Source: JAFGSI01 sp041287425 (GTDB lineage Bacteria > Chloroflexota > Anaerolineae > Anaerolineales > Villigracilaceae). From it: DNA of 64,000 nucleotides. The position numbers and the translations under genes are program-made. Below, in pieces: positions 33,901 through 42,531 of this stretch (position 1 is its first letter; every line of letters starts with the position of its first letter). The stretch lies in the NCBI GenBank assembly GCA_041287425.1, contig JBEULG010000007.1, positions 1 to 64,000 on the forward strand. Reading direction: 5' to 3'. The notes beneath the pieces were generated by a model, which did not search any database, had not been told where the DNA came from, and saw nothing but the letters and a program-made list of their open reading frames with translations.

Positions 33901-34658
33901 ACCCGCTCCTCGAACTGGCGCGCTGTCTCAAGCACCGCCTGGACATGACCGTCCACCCCTGGGGCCGCCAGAGCCGCCGCCTGCTGACGGAGTGGAAGGA
34001 CAGCCAGCGCGGCAAACGCTGCTTCATCCTCGGCAACGGCCCCAGCCTGCGCCGCACCGACTTGAGCAAACTGCGCGGCGAATACACCTTCGGCCTCAAC
34101 CGCGTCTACCTGCTCTTCCCCGAACTTGGCTTCCACACCACCTATTTCGTCGCCGTCAATCACCTCGTCATCCGCCAATGTGCGGCCGAGATTCTGGACC
34201 TGCCCATGCCCAAGTTCCTGCCCTGGGGTTCGCGCCGCGACCTGCCGGGCGTGACCGCCGATACGGTTTTCTTCAACGCCTCCTGCCCCGGGCGCGGCTT
34301 CAGCCCCGACCTCCGCCGCCCGCTCTGGCCGGGCGCCACCGTCACCTATGTGGCCCTGCAAATCGCCTATCATCTTGGCTTCGAGCAGGTCATCCTCATC
34401 GGCGTGGACCACAATTTCGTCACCCAGGGGCCGGCCGGCCAGGCCGTCACCTCGCAGGGCGACGACCCTAATCACTTCTCGCCTCATTACTTCGGCAAAG
34501 GCTTCCGCTGGGAACTCCCCGATCTGGAAACCTCCGAAATTGCCTACCGCCTGGCGCGGCAGGCTTATGAGCGCGCCGGCCGGCAAGTGCTGGATGCCAC
34601 CCTCGGCGGCAAGTTGACCGTCTTCCCCAAAGTGGACTACGACTCGCTCTTCGTATGA
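33897..34658 (+). CDS. DUF115/GT42-like protein, candidate nonulosonate transferase, copy 1
   Basis: A 253-residue Rossmann-type protein. GNGPSL at 46-51 followed by an Asp, and GLNR at 66-69, match the start of bacterial GT42 sialyltransferases (CstII type, which begin with a similar GNGPSL-x-x-D) and the DUF115 domain of Maf flagellin glycosyltransferases. Later GATVTYVALQIAYHLGF, LIGVDHNF (D171, H172) and DPNHFSPHYFG (H193, H197) run parallel to the CstII region carrying its catalytic His. It follows neuB and the fused CMP-sugar synthetase by two genes. A CMP-nonulosonate transferase role is inferred. A close paralog is at 50162. Confidence 0.6.
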   Translation: MNPLLELARCLKHRLDMTVHPWGRQSRRLLTEWKDSQRGKRCFILGNGPSLRRTDLSKLRGEYTFGLNRVYLLFPELGFHTTYFVAVNHLVIRQCAAEILDLPMPKFLPWGSRRDLPGVTADTVFFNASCPGRGFSPDLRRPLWPGATVTYVALQIAYHLGFEQVILIGVDHNFVTQGPAGQAVTSQGDDPNHFSPHYFGKGFRWELPDLETSEIAYRLARQAYERAGRQVLDATLGGKLTVFPKVDYDSLFV

Positions 34659-35578
34659 GCCTCTTCTTCAGCATCATCACCCCGTCTTACAACCGCGCCG
34701 GCATGATTGCGGCCGCCGTCGAGAGCGTGCGCGCCCAGGACTATCCGCGCTGGGAGCACATCGTCGTGGACGGCGGCTCGACCGATGGCACGCTCGAGGT
34801 CCTGGCGCGTTATCCTCACCTGCGCGTCGTCAGCGAACCGGATCGCGGCATGTACGATGCCATCAACAAGGGCATTCGCCTGGCGCGCGGCGAGGTGATT
34901 GCCTGGCTCAACACCGACGACCTCTATCCGCCGGGGGCGTTTGCCGCCGTCGCCGAGGCGCTCGCTTCTCATCCCGAAGCGTTGGCCGTCTCCGGCGCGG
35001 CCGAGACCTTCGAGCAGACGGCTGAAGGGGAGCGACCGCTGCGCACCGATCCGCCTGTCGGCGGGGAGGATTTCTGGCGACGCATCGTCGAGGCCCCGGT
35101 CCCGAATGGCTGGTTCTTCCGCCGGGCAGTCTTCGACCAGGTCGGCCTCTTCAATCCCGATTTCCGCCTCGTTGCCGACCGCGACCTCCTCATCCGCCTG
35201 GCGCTGGCCGGCATCCGTCCCGTCCCGCTCGAACGGCCGGTGTATCGCTATTGCCAGCACGCTGGCTCGGCCACCTTTCACCTCGAGGATTCCCGTCATC
35301 CGGTCTATGGGGCGCGGCGGATAGAAGTCAATCGCGAGGACCTGCGCATGCTGGCCGCCTTTCTGGCCCGCCCCGATCTGCCCGGCGAGGCGCGGCGGGC
35401 GATGTTGCGCGCCCACGGCGAGTACGCTTATCGGCTGACCGCCACCGCCCTCTACCACCGCCGCTGGCAATACGCCCTCGAGGGGCTGCGCGCCGGATTC
35501 CGCCGCGATCCCCTCTTCGCCCTGACCTTCCTCCGCTACGCGGCGCGCCGCCTGGCGCGGGGAGGCACGCCGAAATGA
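34655..35578 (+). CDS. GT2-family glycosyltransferase
   Basis: A 307-residue GT-A enzyme with FSIITPSYNRAGMI, HIVVDGGSTDGT, the acceptor-side ISEPDRG-like VSEPDRGMYDAINKGI and the DxD-type WLNTDDLYPPGA. The family C-terminal ADRDLLIRLALAGI segment is present. It overlaps the DUF115/GT42-like gene by 4 nt. The same gene pair recurs at 50162 and 51253. No membrane anchor. Adds an unknown sugar. Confidence 0.85.
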   Translation: MSLFFSIITPSYNRAGMIAAAVESVRAQDYPRWEHIVVDGGSTDGTLEVLARYPHLRVVSEPDRGMYDAINKGIRLARGEVIAWLNTDDLYPPGAFAAVAEALASHPEALAVSGAAETFEQTAEGERPLRTDPPVGGEDFWRRIVEAPVPNGWFFRRAVFDQVGLFNPDFRLVADRDLLIRLALAGIRPVPLERPVYRYCQHAGSATFHLEDSRHPVYGARRIEVNREDLRMLAAFLARPDLPGEARRAMLRAHGEYAYRLTATALYHRRWQYALEGLRAGFRRDPLFALTFLRYAARRLARGGTPK

Positions 35579-36678
35579 GCCGGCGCCTCGCCATCCTCCT
35601 GCCCGGCCTGGGGGCAGGCGGCGCCGAGCGCGTCATGCTCAACCTGGCGCGCGGCCTGGTCGAACGCGGCCAGGCGGTGGACATGCTCCTGCTGCGCGCC
35701 GAAGGGGCCTTTCTGCCATTCCTCGACCGGCGCGTCCGCCTGGTGGACCTGGGCGCCCGCCGCGCCCTGGCAGCATTGCCTGCCCTGATTCGTTACCTGC
35801 GCCGCGAACGCCCCGGCGCGCTGCTTTCCAACCTGACTTACCTCAACCTCCTGGCGGTCCTGGCCCGCGCCCTGGCGGCCCCGGCGACGCGCCTGATTCT
35901 GGTCGAACACAACGACCTGGCCCCGGCCGTGCGCCATGGCGTCCGGCGCTGGGAACGCGGTTTCCCCCTTCTCGTGCGCTGGCTCTACCCGCGCGCCGAC
36001 GGCCTGGTGGCCGTCTCGCGCGGCGTGGCGGCCGGGCTGACTGCCCTCGGCTTGAAGCCGGAAAAAGTGAGCGTCATCTACAACCCCATCCTCTCGCCCG
36101 ACCTCGCCGCCCAGGCCAAAGTCCCGCTCGACCATCCCTGGTTCGCTCCCGGCGCCCCGCCGGTCATCCTGGCGGTCGGGCGACTGACGGCGGCCAAGGA
36201 CTACCCGACCCTGCTGCGCGCCTTTGCTTTGCTGCGCGCCCGCCGGGCGGCGCGGCTGTTCATCCTGGGCGAGGGCGAATTGCTCGCCGAACTCACCTCC
36301 CTGGCCGCCTCGCTGGGCGTCGCCGCCGATGTGCAGTTCGCCGGCTTCGACCCCAATCCCTACCGCTTCATGAAGCGCAGCGCCGTCCTGGCGCTCTCCT
36401 CGGCCTGGGAGGGCTTCGGCAACGTCCTGGTCGAGGCGCTGGCCTGCGGGACGCAGGTCGCCGCCACCGACTGTCCCTCCGGCCCGGCCGAGATTCTGGC
36501 CGGCGGGCGCTATGGCCGCCTGGCGCCGGTCGGCGATGCCGCCGCGCTGGCGGGCGCCATCCAGGCGGCCCTCGATCTGCCCCTGCCGGTCGATTCCCTC
36601 CAGGCGCGGGCGCGGGATTTTTCGATCGAGGCTGCCCTGGCGCGTTATCTGCCCCTCCTGCTGGGAGCGGACGCATGA
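35575..36678 (+). CDS. GT4-family glycosyltransferase
   Basis: A 367-residue GT-B enzyme. It has LLPGLGAGGAERVMLNLA in the N-terminal acceptor domain (the GGAER loop is typical of GT4) and VILAVGRLTAAKDYPTLL at the start of the donor domain. ALSSAWEGFGNVLVEALACG carries the conserved acidic pair near 280. Overlaps its neighbours by 4 nt on both sides. GalNAc- or hexose-transferase-like. Specific donor unknown. Confidence 0.88.
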   Translation: MSRRLAILLPGLGAGGAERVMLNLARGLVERGQAVDMLLLRAEGAFLPFLDRRVRLVDLGARRALAALPALIRYLRRERPGALLSNLTYLNLLAVLARALAAPATRLILVEHNDLAPAVRHGVRRWERGFPLLVRWLYPRADGLVAVSRGVAAGLTALGLKPEKVSVIYNPILSPDLAAQAKVPLDHPWFAPGAPPVILAVGRLTAAKDYPTLLRAFALLRARRAARLFILGEGELLAELTSLAASLGVAADVQFAGFDPNPYRFMKRSAVLALSSAWEGFGNVLVEALACGTQVAATDCPSGPAEILAGGRYGRLAPVGDAAALAGAIQAALDLPLPVDSLQARARDFSIEAALARYLPLLLGADA

Positions 36679-37817
36679 GTTACCGAATTGCCCATGTCGC
36701 CACCGGCCTGGGGGTGGGCGGCGCCGAGATGACCCTTCTCAACCTGCTGACCCGCCTCGACCGCCGGCAATTCGAGTGCGAGGTCTTCTCGCTCTCCGCC
36801 GAGGCGCCGCTGGCGGAGCCCATCCGCGCCCTGGGCGTGCCGGTGCATACCCTGGACATGCCGCCGGGCGTGCCCGACCCGCGCGGTTACCTGCGCCTGA
36901 GGCGTCACCTGCGCCGCTTCCGGCCCGCCCTCGTCCAGACCTGGATGTATCACGCCGACCTCCTCGGCGGGCTGGTTGCACCGCTGGCGGGGCGTCCGCC
37001 GGTGGTGTGGGGCATTCACCTGACGGTGAGCGAGATGGGCGCTCTCAAAGCGGCCACCCGCCTCATCATCCGCCTGAACGCCCGCCTGTCGCGCTGTTTG
37101 CCGCGCGCCATCGTCTGCTGCGCCGAGGCAGCCCGCCGCACCCACGCGGCCCTCGGCTACGACCCGGCGCGGCTGACCGTCATCCCCAACGGCATCGACC
37201 TGGAGCGTTTTCGGCCCGACCCGGCGGCGCGGGCGCGCCTGCGCGCCGAACTGGGCCTGCCGGCCGAAACGCCCCTCATCGGCATGGCGGCCCGCTTCGA
37301 CCCGCACAAGGACCACCGCAACTTCCTGCGCGCCGCCGCCCTGCTGCACCGTTGGCAGCCAGAGGTCCGCTTCGTCTTGTGGGGCCGGGATGTCACCCCC
37401 CACAACCCCGACCTGGCTGCCTGGCTGCGCGCCGAGGGACTGGAAGGCGTCGTCCATTTGCTCGGCCTGCGCGCCGACGCCCCGGCCCTGACCGCTGCCC
37501 TCGACCTGGCGACGCTCAGTTCGTGGGGCGAGGCCTTTCCGCTGGTGATCGGCGAGGCGATGGCCTGCGGCGTCCCCTGTGTGGCCACCGACGCTGGCGA
37601 CGCCGCCCTCATCCTCGGCGGGATGGGGCGGGTCGTGCCGCCGCGCGACCCGCAGGCGCTGGCCGAGGCCTGGGCGGAGGTGCTGCGCCTGCCTGTGGCC
37701 GAGCGGCGGGCGCTGGGGCGCGCCGCCCGTCAGCGGGTGGAGGCCTGCTACAGCCTGGAAAAGATGGCTGCCGCCTACACCCGCCTGTACGAGGATATAA
37801 TAGAAGGCCGATTGTGA
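36675..37817 (+). CDS. GT4-family glycosyltransferase
   Basis: A 380-residue GT-B enzyme with HVATGLGVGGAEMTLLNL at the N-terminus, VIPNGIDLERFRPD at the domain junction, GMAARFDPHKDHRNFL, and SSWGEAFPLVIGEAMACGVP with the retaining-enzyme acidic pair. It is similar in plan to the preceding GT4. It probably extends the same repeat unit. The gene ends at 37817 beside a TATAAT hexamer (37796-37801). Confidence 0.88.
   Translation: MSYRIAHVATGLGVGGAEMTLLNLLTRLDRRQFECEVFSLSAEAPLAEPIRALGVPVHTLDMPPGVPDPRGYLRLRRHLRRFRPALVQTWMYHADLLGGLVAPLAGRPPVVWGIHLTVSEMGALKAATRLIIRLNARLSRCLPRAIVCCAEAARRTHAALGYDPARLTVIPNGIDLERFRPDPAARARLRAELGLPAETPLIGMAARFDPHKDHRNFLRAAALLHRWQPEVRFVLWGRDVTPHNPDLAAWLRAEGLEGVVHLLGLRADAPALTAALDLATLSSWGEAFPLVIGEAMACGVPCVATDAGDAALILGGMGRVVPPRDPQALAEAWAEVLRLPVAERRALGRAARQRVEACYSLEKMAAAYTRLYEDIIEGRL
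37796..37801 (+). promoter_or_regulatory. candidate -10 hexamer inside the end of a GT4 gene
   Basis: TATAAT occurs in the last codons of the GT4 gene, 21 nt before ATG 37823 and 12 nt before GTG 37814. A perfect -10 match is rare by chance in DNA this rich in G+C. No good -35 was found, so this may be an internal promoter of modest strength. Confidence 0.35.
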
Positions 37818-37822
37818 CTGCC

Positions 37823-38944
37823 ATGAAAATCATCCTCGTCGCCAACACCGACTGGTACCTCTACCGCTTCCGCCAGGCGCAGGCGCGCTTCCTGCGCGAG
37901 CGGGGGGCGGAGGTGATTCTGGTCTCGCCGCCGGGCGAGTACGTCCCCGCCTTGCAGCAGGCCGGTTTCCGCTGGCTGTCCCTGCCGCTGACGCGCACCG
38001 GCATGAACCCGCTGACCGAAGCCGCCAGCCTCCTGGCGCTGACGCGCCTCTATCGCCGCGAACGGCCCGCCCTGGTGCATCATTTCACCATCAAATGCGT
38101 CCTCTACGGCTCGCTGGCGGCCTGGCTGGCGGGCGTGGACTGCGTCATCAACGGCGTGACCGGCCTGGGCTACGTCTTCGGGCAGGGCGGGGCCGGGCGC
38201 GCCGCCCTGCGCTGGCTGGCCAAAGCCTGGTACCGCCTGGCGCTGGCGCGCACCCAGGCCGTCTTCGACAACGAGGAAGACCGTCAGTTCTTCATCGCCA
38301 ACCGCCTGACCGGCCCCGAACGTTCGCACGTGGTGCGCAGCGCCGGCGTGGATGTCGAGACCTATCGGCCCTGGCCGGAGCCGGAGGGCGCGCCGCTGGT
38401 CGTCTTTGCCGGGCGCATGTTGTGGGACAAGGGCCTCGCCGAACTGGTGGAGGCCGCCCGTCTGCTGCGGGCGGAGGGCGTGCAGGCGCGCATCGCCCTG
38501 GTCGGCCGGCCGGACGGGGGCAACCCGGCCTCGATTTCCGAGGAACAACTCCGGGCCTGGCACGCCGAGGGGACGCTCGAATACTGGGGCTGGCGCGGCG
38601 ACATGGAAAAGGTGCTGGCCGAGGCGCACATCTTTTGTCTGCCTTCTTATCGCGAAGGCTTGCCGACCACCATCATCGAAGCCGCTGCCTGCGGACGCCC
38701 CGTGGTGGCGACCGACGTGCCGGGCTGCCGTCACGCCGTCCGCAACGGCGAGACCGGCCTGCTGGTCCCGCCGCGCGATGCCCCTGCCCTGGCCGCGGCG
38801 CTCAAGACGCTCATCGCCGATCCCGCTCTGCGGCGGCGGATGGGCGCGGCCGGGCGTCGGATGGCGGAGGCCGAGTTTTCCACCGCCCGCGTCAACGAAG
38901 AGACGCTTCGAATCTATGCTCAGGCGGGGCTGAAAGGTCTGTGA
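37823..38944 (+). CDS. GT4-family glycosyltransferase (WbpX/WbnH-like layout)
   Basis: A 373-residue GT-B enzyme. The N-terminal half has VHHFTIKCVLYGSLAAWL and VINGVTGLGYVF, seen in GT4 enzymes that add the first HexNAc or hexose to lipid-linked intermediates. The donor domain has FAGRMLWDKGLAEL and LPSYREGLPTTIIEAAACG with the E-x7-E pattern. It sits just before the WecA/MraY-type initiating enzyme, so it is a good candidate for the second sugar of the repeat unit. GTG 37814 is an alternative start. Confidence 0.85.
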   Translation: MKIILVANTDWYLYRFRQAQARFLRERGAEVILVSPPGEYVPALQQAGFRWLSLPLTRTGMNPLTEAASLLALTRLYRRERPALVHHFTIKCVLYGSLAAWLAGVDCVINGVTGLGYVFGQGGAGRAALRWLAKAWYRLALARTQAVFDNEEDRQFFIANRLTGPERSHVVRSAGVDVETYRPWPEPEGAPLVVFAGRMLWDKGLAELVEAARLLRAEGVQARIALVGRPDGGNPASISEEQLRAWHAEGTLEYWGWRGDMEKVLAEAHIFCLPSYREGLPTTIIEAAACGRPVVATDVPGCRHAVRNGETGLLVPPRDAPALAAALKTLIADPALRRRMGAAGRRMAEAEFSTARVNEETLRIYAQAGLKGL

Positions 38945-38946
38945 AC

Positions 38947-40002
38947 ATGGGCGATCAAACGCTTGTCTTCCCTTCGTATTTGTTCGTCAACATTTTGGTA
39001 GGGCTGGCCCTGGCGCTGATTTTGGGCTGGCTGGCCATCCGGCTGGCGCGGCGCATCGGCCCGATGGACGTGCCGGGCGCCCTGCCGCACAAACAACACC
39101 AGACGCCCACTCCCCTGGCGGGTGGCATTGCCCTGGTCGCCTCGGTCGTCCTCGGCGGCTTAATCGTCGGCGCGGCGGCCATGTCCACCCTGTGGCGGAT
39201 TCTGCTGCCCGGCCTGATGGTCTTTGCTTTCGGCTTGTGGGACGACTACCAGCGCCTGCCTCCCTGGCTGAAACTGATGGGGCAGGCGCTGGCCGGCGCC
39301 TTGCTCATCTGGCTGGGGGTCTATGTGCAAATCCTCCAGCCCGGATTCCTCGGCTTGCATGGCGCGCTTCTCACCTGGGGCAACTGGTTCATCACCCTGT
39401 TCTGGCTGATTGGCATCACCAACGCCATGAACCTGATTGACAGCATGGACGGCATCGTCATCGGCACGAGCGGCATCGCCCTGGCTTTCATGATTCTGGT
39501 CGGCCTGCTGGGATCGCAGGAGCCGTTGCTGCATCTGATGACCCTCCTGCTGGGCATCTGCCTGGGTCTGTATTTCTACAACACCACCCCGGCCCGTCTC
39601 TTCTTGGGCGATTCCGGCGCGCAGACTTTCGGGTTCTGGCTGGCGGCGATTGCGATTCTCTTCACCCCCGGCCAGCGCCCGCTGGCCTCCTCCTGGTTCG
39701 TCCCCATTCTCATCCTTGGCCTGCCGATTTTCGACACCACCCTGGTCACCTTCTCGCGCCTTCTGCACCGCATGCCCATCTACAAAGCCGGCCGCGACCA
39801 TACCTATCACCGCCTGGTCAACCTGGGCCTTGATTCGAAGCGCGCCGTGATGGTCATGCACATGCAGACGATTGTGCTGGGTTGCATCGCCTTCATCGCC
39901 CTCGGCCAGAATCCGCTGACGGCCAATCTCATCTTCCTGGCGGTCTGCCTGGCGGGCGGCGGCCTCATTCTGTGGTTGGGCATTCGCAATGGACGCATTT
40001 GA
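38947..40002 (+). CDS. polyprenyl-phosphate HexNAc-1-phosphate transferase (WecA/MraY superfamily)
   Basis: Starts lipid-linked glycan synthesis by moving a sugar-1-phosphate from a UDP-sugar to undecaprenyl phosphate. The 351-residue membrane protein has about 10-11 membrane segments and the family loops: D99-D100 (WDDYQRLP), N162/D165/D168 in MNLIDSMDG, LFLGDSGAQ, and a His-rich loop GRDHTYHRL. The His loop and lack of a MraY-type C-terminus favour the WecA/TagO branch. It overlaps the Wzz-like gene by 14 nt. Confidence 0.88.
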   Translation: MGDQTLVFPSYLFVNILVGLALALILGWLAIRLARRIGPMDVPGALPHKQHQTPTPLAGGIALVASVVLGGLIVGAAAMSTLWRILLPGLMVFAFGLWDDYQRLPPWLKLMGQALAGALLIWLGVYVQILQPGFLGLHGALLTWGNWFITLFWLIGITNAMNLIDSMDGIVIGTSGIALAFMILVGLLGSQEPLLHLMTLLLGICLGLYFYNTTPARLFLGDSGAQTFGFWLAAIAILFTPGQRPLASSWFVPILILGLPIFDTTLVTFSRLLHRMPIYKAGRDHTYHRLVNLGLDSKRAVMVMHMQTIVLGCIAFIALGQNPLTANLIFLAVCLAGGGLILWLGIRNGRI

Positions 40003-40792
40003 CCCCCTGACCGTCTTCGGCCGGCTGCTGCGCGGCTGGTGGCTGATGGCGCTCCTGGCCCTGGTGGGCGCCCTGATGGGGCGCGCCGCGGCGCTCTTCC
40101 TGCCGCCGGTGTACGTGGCCCAGGCCGAGTATTACGTCTCCTTCGATTTCGACCTGTTCGCCGCCGAACATCACCTGGAACATATCGTCTCGCTCGACCT
40201 GCGCGAGCCGCTCGGCGCGGTGGATGACCTGATCTACGCTGACGAGGTCATCGCCGACGCCGTCCGCCGTTTGCAGGCGGCGGGCCTCTCGATGTCCGAG
40301 CAGGAGTTCCGCGCCCACATCCGCCTCGACCGGTATTACACCACCTGGATGTTCACCGCCCGCCACTCCGACCCGCAGACGGCCGCCCGCCTGGCGAATG
40401 CCTGGGCGCAGGCTGCCGACCCCGTCCTGCAGGAGGCCTACGGTCATGCCGTCGCTGCCCGCAATCTGAGCCTCGAACTGGCCCTGCTGGAAACCTGCTT
40501 CGCCGAAGGCGACCTGGCCGCCGGTAACGTCTGCGCCGGGACGGATTTTGCCTCCGCCGCCGAGGTCGTCGCCCGCCTGACGGAGGCGACTGCTCGCCTG
40601 GAGCAGGAGCGGGCTGCCAGCCGCCGCCTCGACCCGGCCATCCGCCTGGAACTGGTGCATCTGGCCGAAGTTCCGGCTGCGCCGCAGCGCCATGCCGCCG
40701 GTGCTCTGCTGCTGGCCGGCGCGGCGCTGGGCTGGCTGGCGGCCGTCGTCCTGCTTTCGAGCGGCCTGCCGCGCCGCGGGAGGCCGGCATGA
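39989..40792 (+). CDS. Wzz/chain-length-determinant-like membrane protein
   Basis: A 267-residue protein with one membrane segment at about 17-38, a mostly helical extracytoplasmic region, and a second segment at about 235-258. This is the two-membrane-segment plan of Wzz/Wzc/CapA-type polysaccharide co-polymerases that set chain length. A proline-rich motif before TM2 (AEVPAAPQRHAAG) fits the family. There is no kinase domain. It lies between the WecA-type initiator and the Wzy/ligase-like gene, which supports the call. Confidence 0.68.
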   Translation: MDAFDPLTVFGRLLRGWWLMALLALVGALMGRAAALFLPPVYVAQAEYYVSFDFDLFAAEHHLEHIVSLDLREPLGAVDDLIYADEVIADAVRRLQAAGLSMSEQEFRAHIRLDRYYTTWMFTARHSDPQTAARLANAWAQAADPVLQEAYGHAVAARNLSLELALLETCFAEGDLAAGNVCAGTDFASAAEVVARLTEATARLEQERAASRRLDPAIRLELVHLAEVPAAPQRHAAGALLLAGAALGWLAAVVLLSSGLPRRGRPA

Positions 40793-42276
40793 GGCTGCGC
40801 TCTGCCCTCCAGGCCTATGCCCGCCTGGCGCGTCCGCTGGTGCGATTCTGCGCCCTGGCGGCCGTCCTGCTCCTGCCGTTGACCAGCCTGCCCCTCCTTT
40901 CGCGGCTGATGGGCGGGACGATGGTCGCCCCGCCCTCGCTGGTCTTCGTCGCCCTGGGGCTGATGCTCTATCTGCCGCTGCTTTTCCTGGGCGGCGAACG
41001 CTGGCCGGCCGAAATCGTCCCGCTGGCGGCTTTTGTGGGCGCGGCGCTGCTCTCCTCGCTCCTGTCCTTCTTCTCCGCCGATTTGCCGCTCTACAAGGAC
41101 GTCAGCCTGCCGCGTGAACTTTTCTCGGCTTTGCTGACCCTCCTGGCCGGCTGCGCCTGTTTCTTCTTCTTTGCGGTCGTCTTTCGCGACCCTGGGGAAT
41201 ACCGTCCCTTGCTGGCCCTTGTCAATCTGGGCGGTGTCCTCATCGTCGCCTGGTGTCTGTTCCAGTTATATTACATTTACTTGCATGGCAGCGAATTCTT
41301 CCCGCCCGCCGTCCTGGCGGTCCACCGCTTCCTGTCGCTGGGTTCGCTGCTCGAATTCCTGCGCATGAAACGGGTGGCGGGCTTTGCCTTCGAACCCTCC
41401 TGGCTGGCCCACCAGTTGAACATGCTTTACCTGCCCTACTGGCTGGGCGCCTCATTGGCCGGCTACTCGGCCTGGCGCTTCCGCTTGTGGCGCTTCTCGG
41501 CCGAGAATTTGCTCCTCCTGGCCGGGATTCTGCTTTCCTATGCCAGCCTCTCGCGCATCGGCTATCTGACGCTCCTGCTCGTCCTGGCCTTCCTGGTCTG
41601 GCAGGTGAGCGGGGCGCTGGCGGGACGGCTGGGCGGCGGATGGCGGCGGGTCCTGGCGCAGGCCGGGATGCTGACCGCCTTCGCGGCGCTGGCGGCGCTG
41701 GGCGTTTATCTCCTCGCGCGGCTGGACGGGCGCGTGGCGGCCATCTTCACGCTGACGTACGGCGGCGGGAATTTTTTCTACGTCGCCAATCAACTGGCCC
41801 TTGCCGAGCGCTTTGCCTATTGGGGCCTGGGCTGGAACGTTTTCACCGCTTTTCCCTGGCTGGGGGTCGGCCTGGGCAACGTCGGCTTTTATTTCGAGAG
41901 CCACCTGCCGCAGTTCGGCTGGGCGCTCAGCGAGTTCCAGAAAATTCACCTGGAGAATACTTTCCTGGTCAACCCCAAGAACCTCTGGCTGCGCCTGCTG
42001 GCCGAGACCGGCATCCTCGGCTTTGCCCTGTTTGCCTCCTGGCTGTATCTCCTCTTCGCCTCGGCGCGCACCTTGCAGCGCTGCGACCAGCCGCTCCTGC
42101 GCGCCCTCGGCTGGATGGGAATGTTGGGCGTAATCGCCCTGCTCGGCGAAGGCTTCAGCGTAGATTCGTTTGCCCTGCCCTATGCCTGGACGACCTTCGG
42201 CCTGGCCGTCTCGGCCAGTTTCCTGGCCCGCCGGCAGGCCCCCGGGCAGGCAATTTTAGCGTCTGGAAAGGATTGA
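40789..42276 (+). CDS. O-antigen polymerase/ligase-like (Wzy/WaaL) membrane protein
   Basis: A 495-residue membrane protein with about 11-12 hydrophobic segments and one large external loop (about residues 320-390, containing WNVFTAFPWLGVGLGNVGFY and HLENTFLV). That loop is typical of O-antigen ligase/polymerase (Wzy_C-like) proteins. It overlaps the Wzz-like gene by 4 nt. Together with the WecA-type gene these form a lipid-linked repeat-unit polymerisation set. I recognise no Wzx flippase in the window. Confidence 0.72.
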   Translation: MRLRSALQAYARLARPLVRFCALAAVLLLPLTSLPLLSRLMGGTMVAPPSLVFVALGLMLYLPLLFLGGERWPAEIVPLAAFVGAALLSSLLSFFSADLPLYKDVSLPRELFSALLTLLAGCACFFFFAVVFRDPGEYRPLLALVNLGGVLIVAWCLFQLYYIYLHGSEFFPPAVLAVHRFLSLGSLLEFLRMKRVAGFAFEPSWLAHQLNMLYLPYWLGASLAGYSAWRFRLWRFSAENLLLLAGILLSYASLSRIGYLTLLLVLAFLVWQVSGALAGRLGGGWRRVLAQAGMLTAFAALAALGVYLLARLDGRVAAIFTLTYGGGNFFYVANQLALAERFAYWGLGWNVFTAFPWLGVGLGNVGFYFESHLPQFGWALSEFQKIHLENTFLVNPKNLWLRLLAETGILGFALFASWLYLLFASARTLQRCDQPLLRALGWMGMLGVIALLGEGFSVDSFALPYAWTTFGLAVSASFLARRQAPGQAILASGKD

Positions 42277-42282
42277 TTTTGG

Positions 42283-42531
42283 ATGGAGAAAGTCGAATTC
42301 GTGGAAACCGTGCGCGCCCTGCTGGCAGAGGCGTTCGACCTGCCCGAAGAGGCGATTCCGGCCGACCTGGCCTTTGGCGGAGTCAAGCAGTGGGACTCGA
42401 TGGGCCACATGGGTGTCATGCTCCTGCTGGAGGAACGGTTTGGCGTCCCCATTGACGCCGATTTGATTGCCACCCTGACCAGCGTGCCGGCCATTTGTGA
42501 CTATCTCAGCAAGACAAGAGGCAAAGCATGA
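42283..42531 (+). CDS. acyl carrier protein-like protein
   Basis: An 82-residue carrier protein of PP-binding fold. The phosphopantetheine attachment site is Ser39 in WDSMGHM. Helix 1 (FVETVRALLAEAFDL) and the helix after the serine (MGVMLLLEERFGV) match the family. It is 6 nt after the polymerase gene, and its stop overlaps the start of the aminoacyl:carrier-protein ligase (ATGA at 42528), implying coupled translation and a functional pair. There are no fatty-acid or polyketide synthase genes around, so it is most likely a dedicated carrier for an amino acid. Confidence 0.88.
   Translation: MEKVEFVETVRALLAEAFDLPEEAIPADLAFGGVKQWDSMGHMGVMLLLEERFGVPIDADLIATLTSVPAICDYLSKTRGKA

Noticed and set aside
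42283..42531. fatty-acid-synthesis acyl carrier protein
   Set aside because: No fab genes in the neighbourhood. The sequence around the serine is WDSMGHM rather than the usual DSL, and the gene overlaps the aminoacyl ligase.
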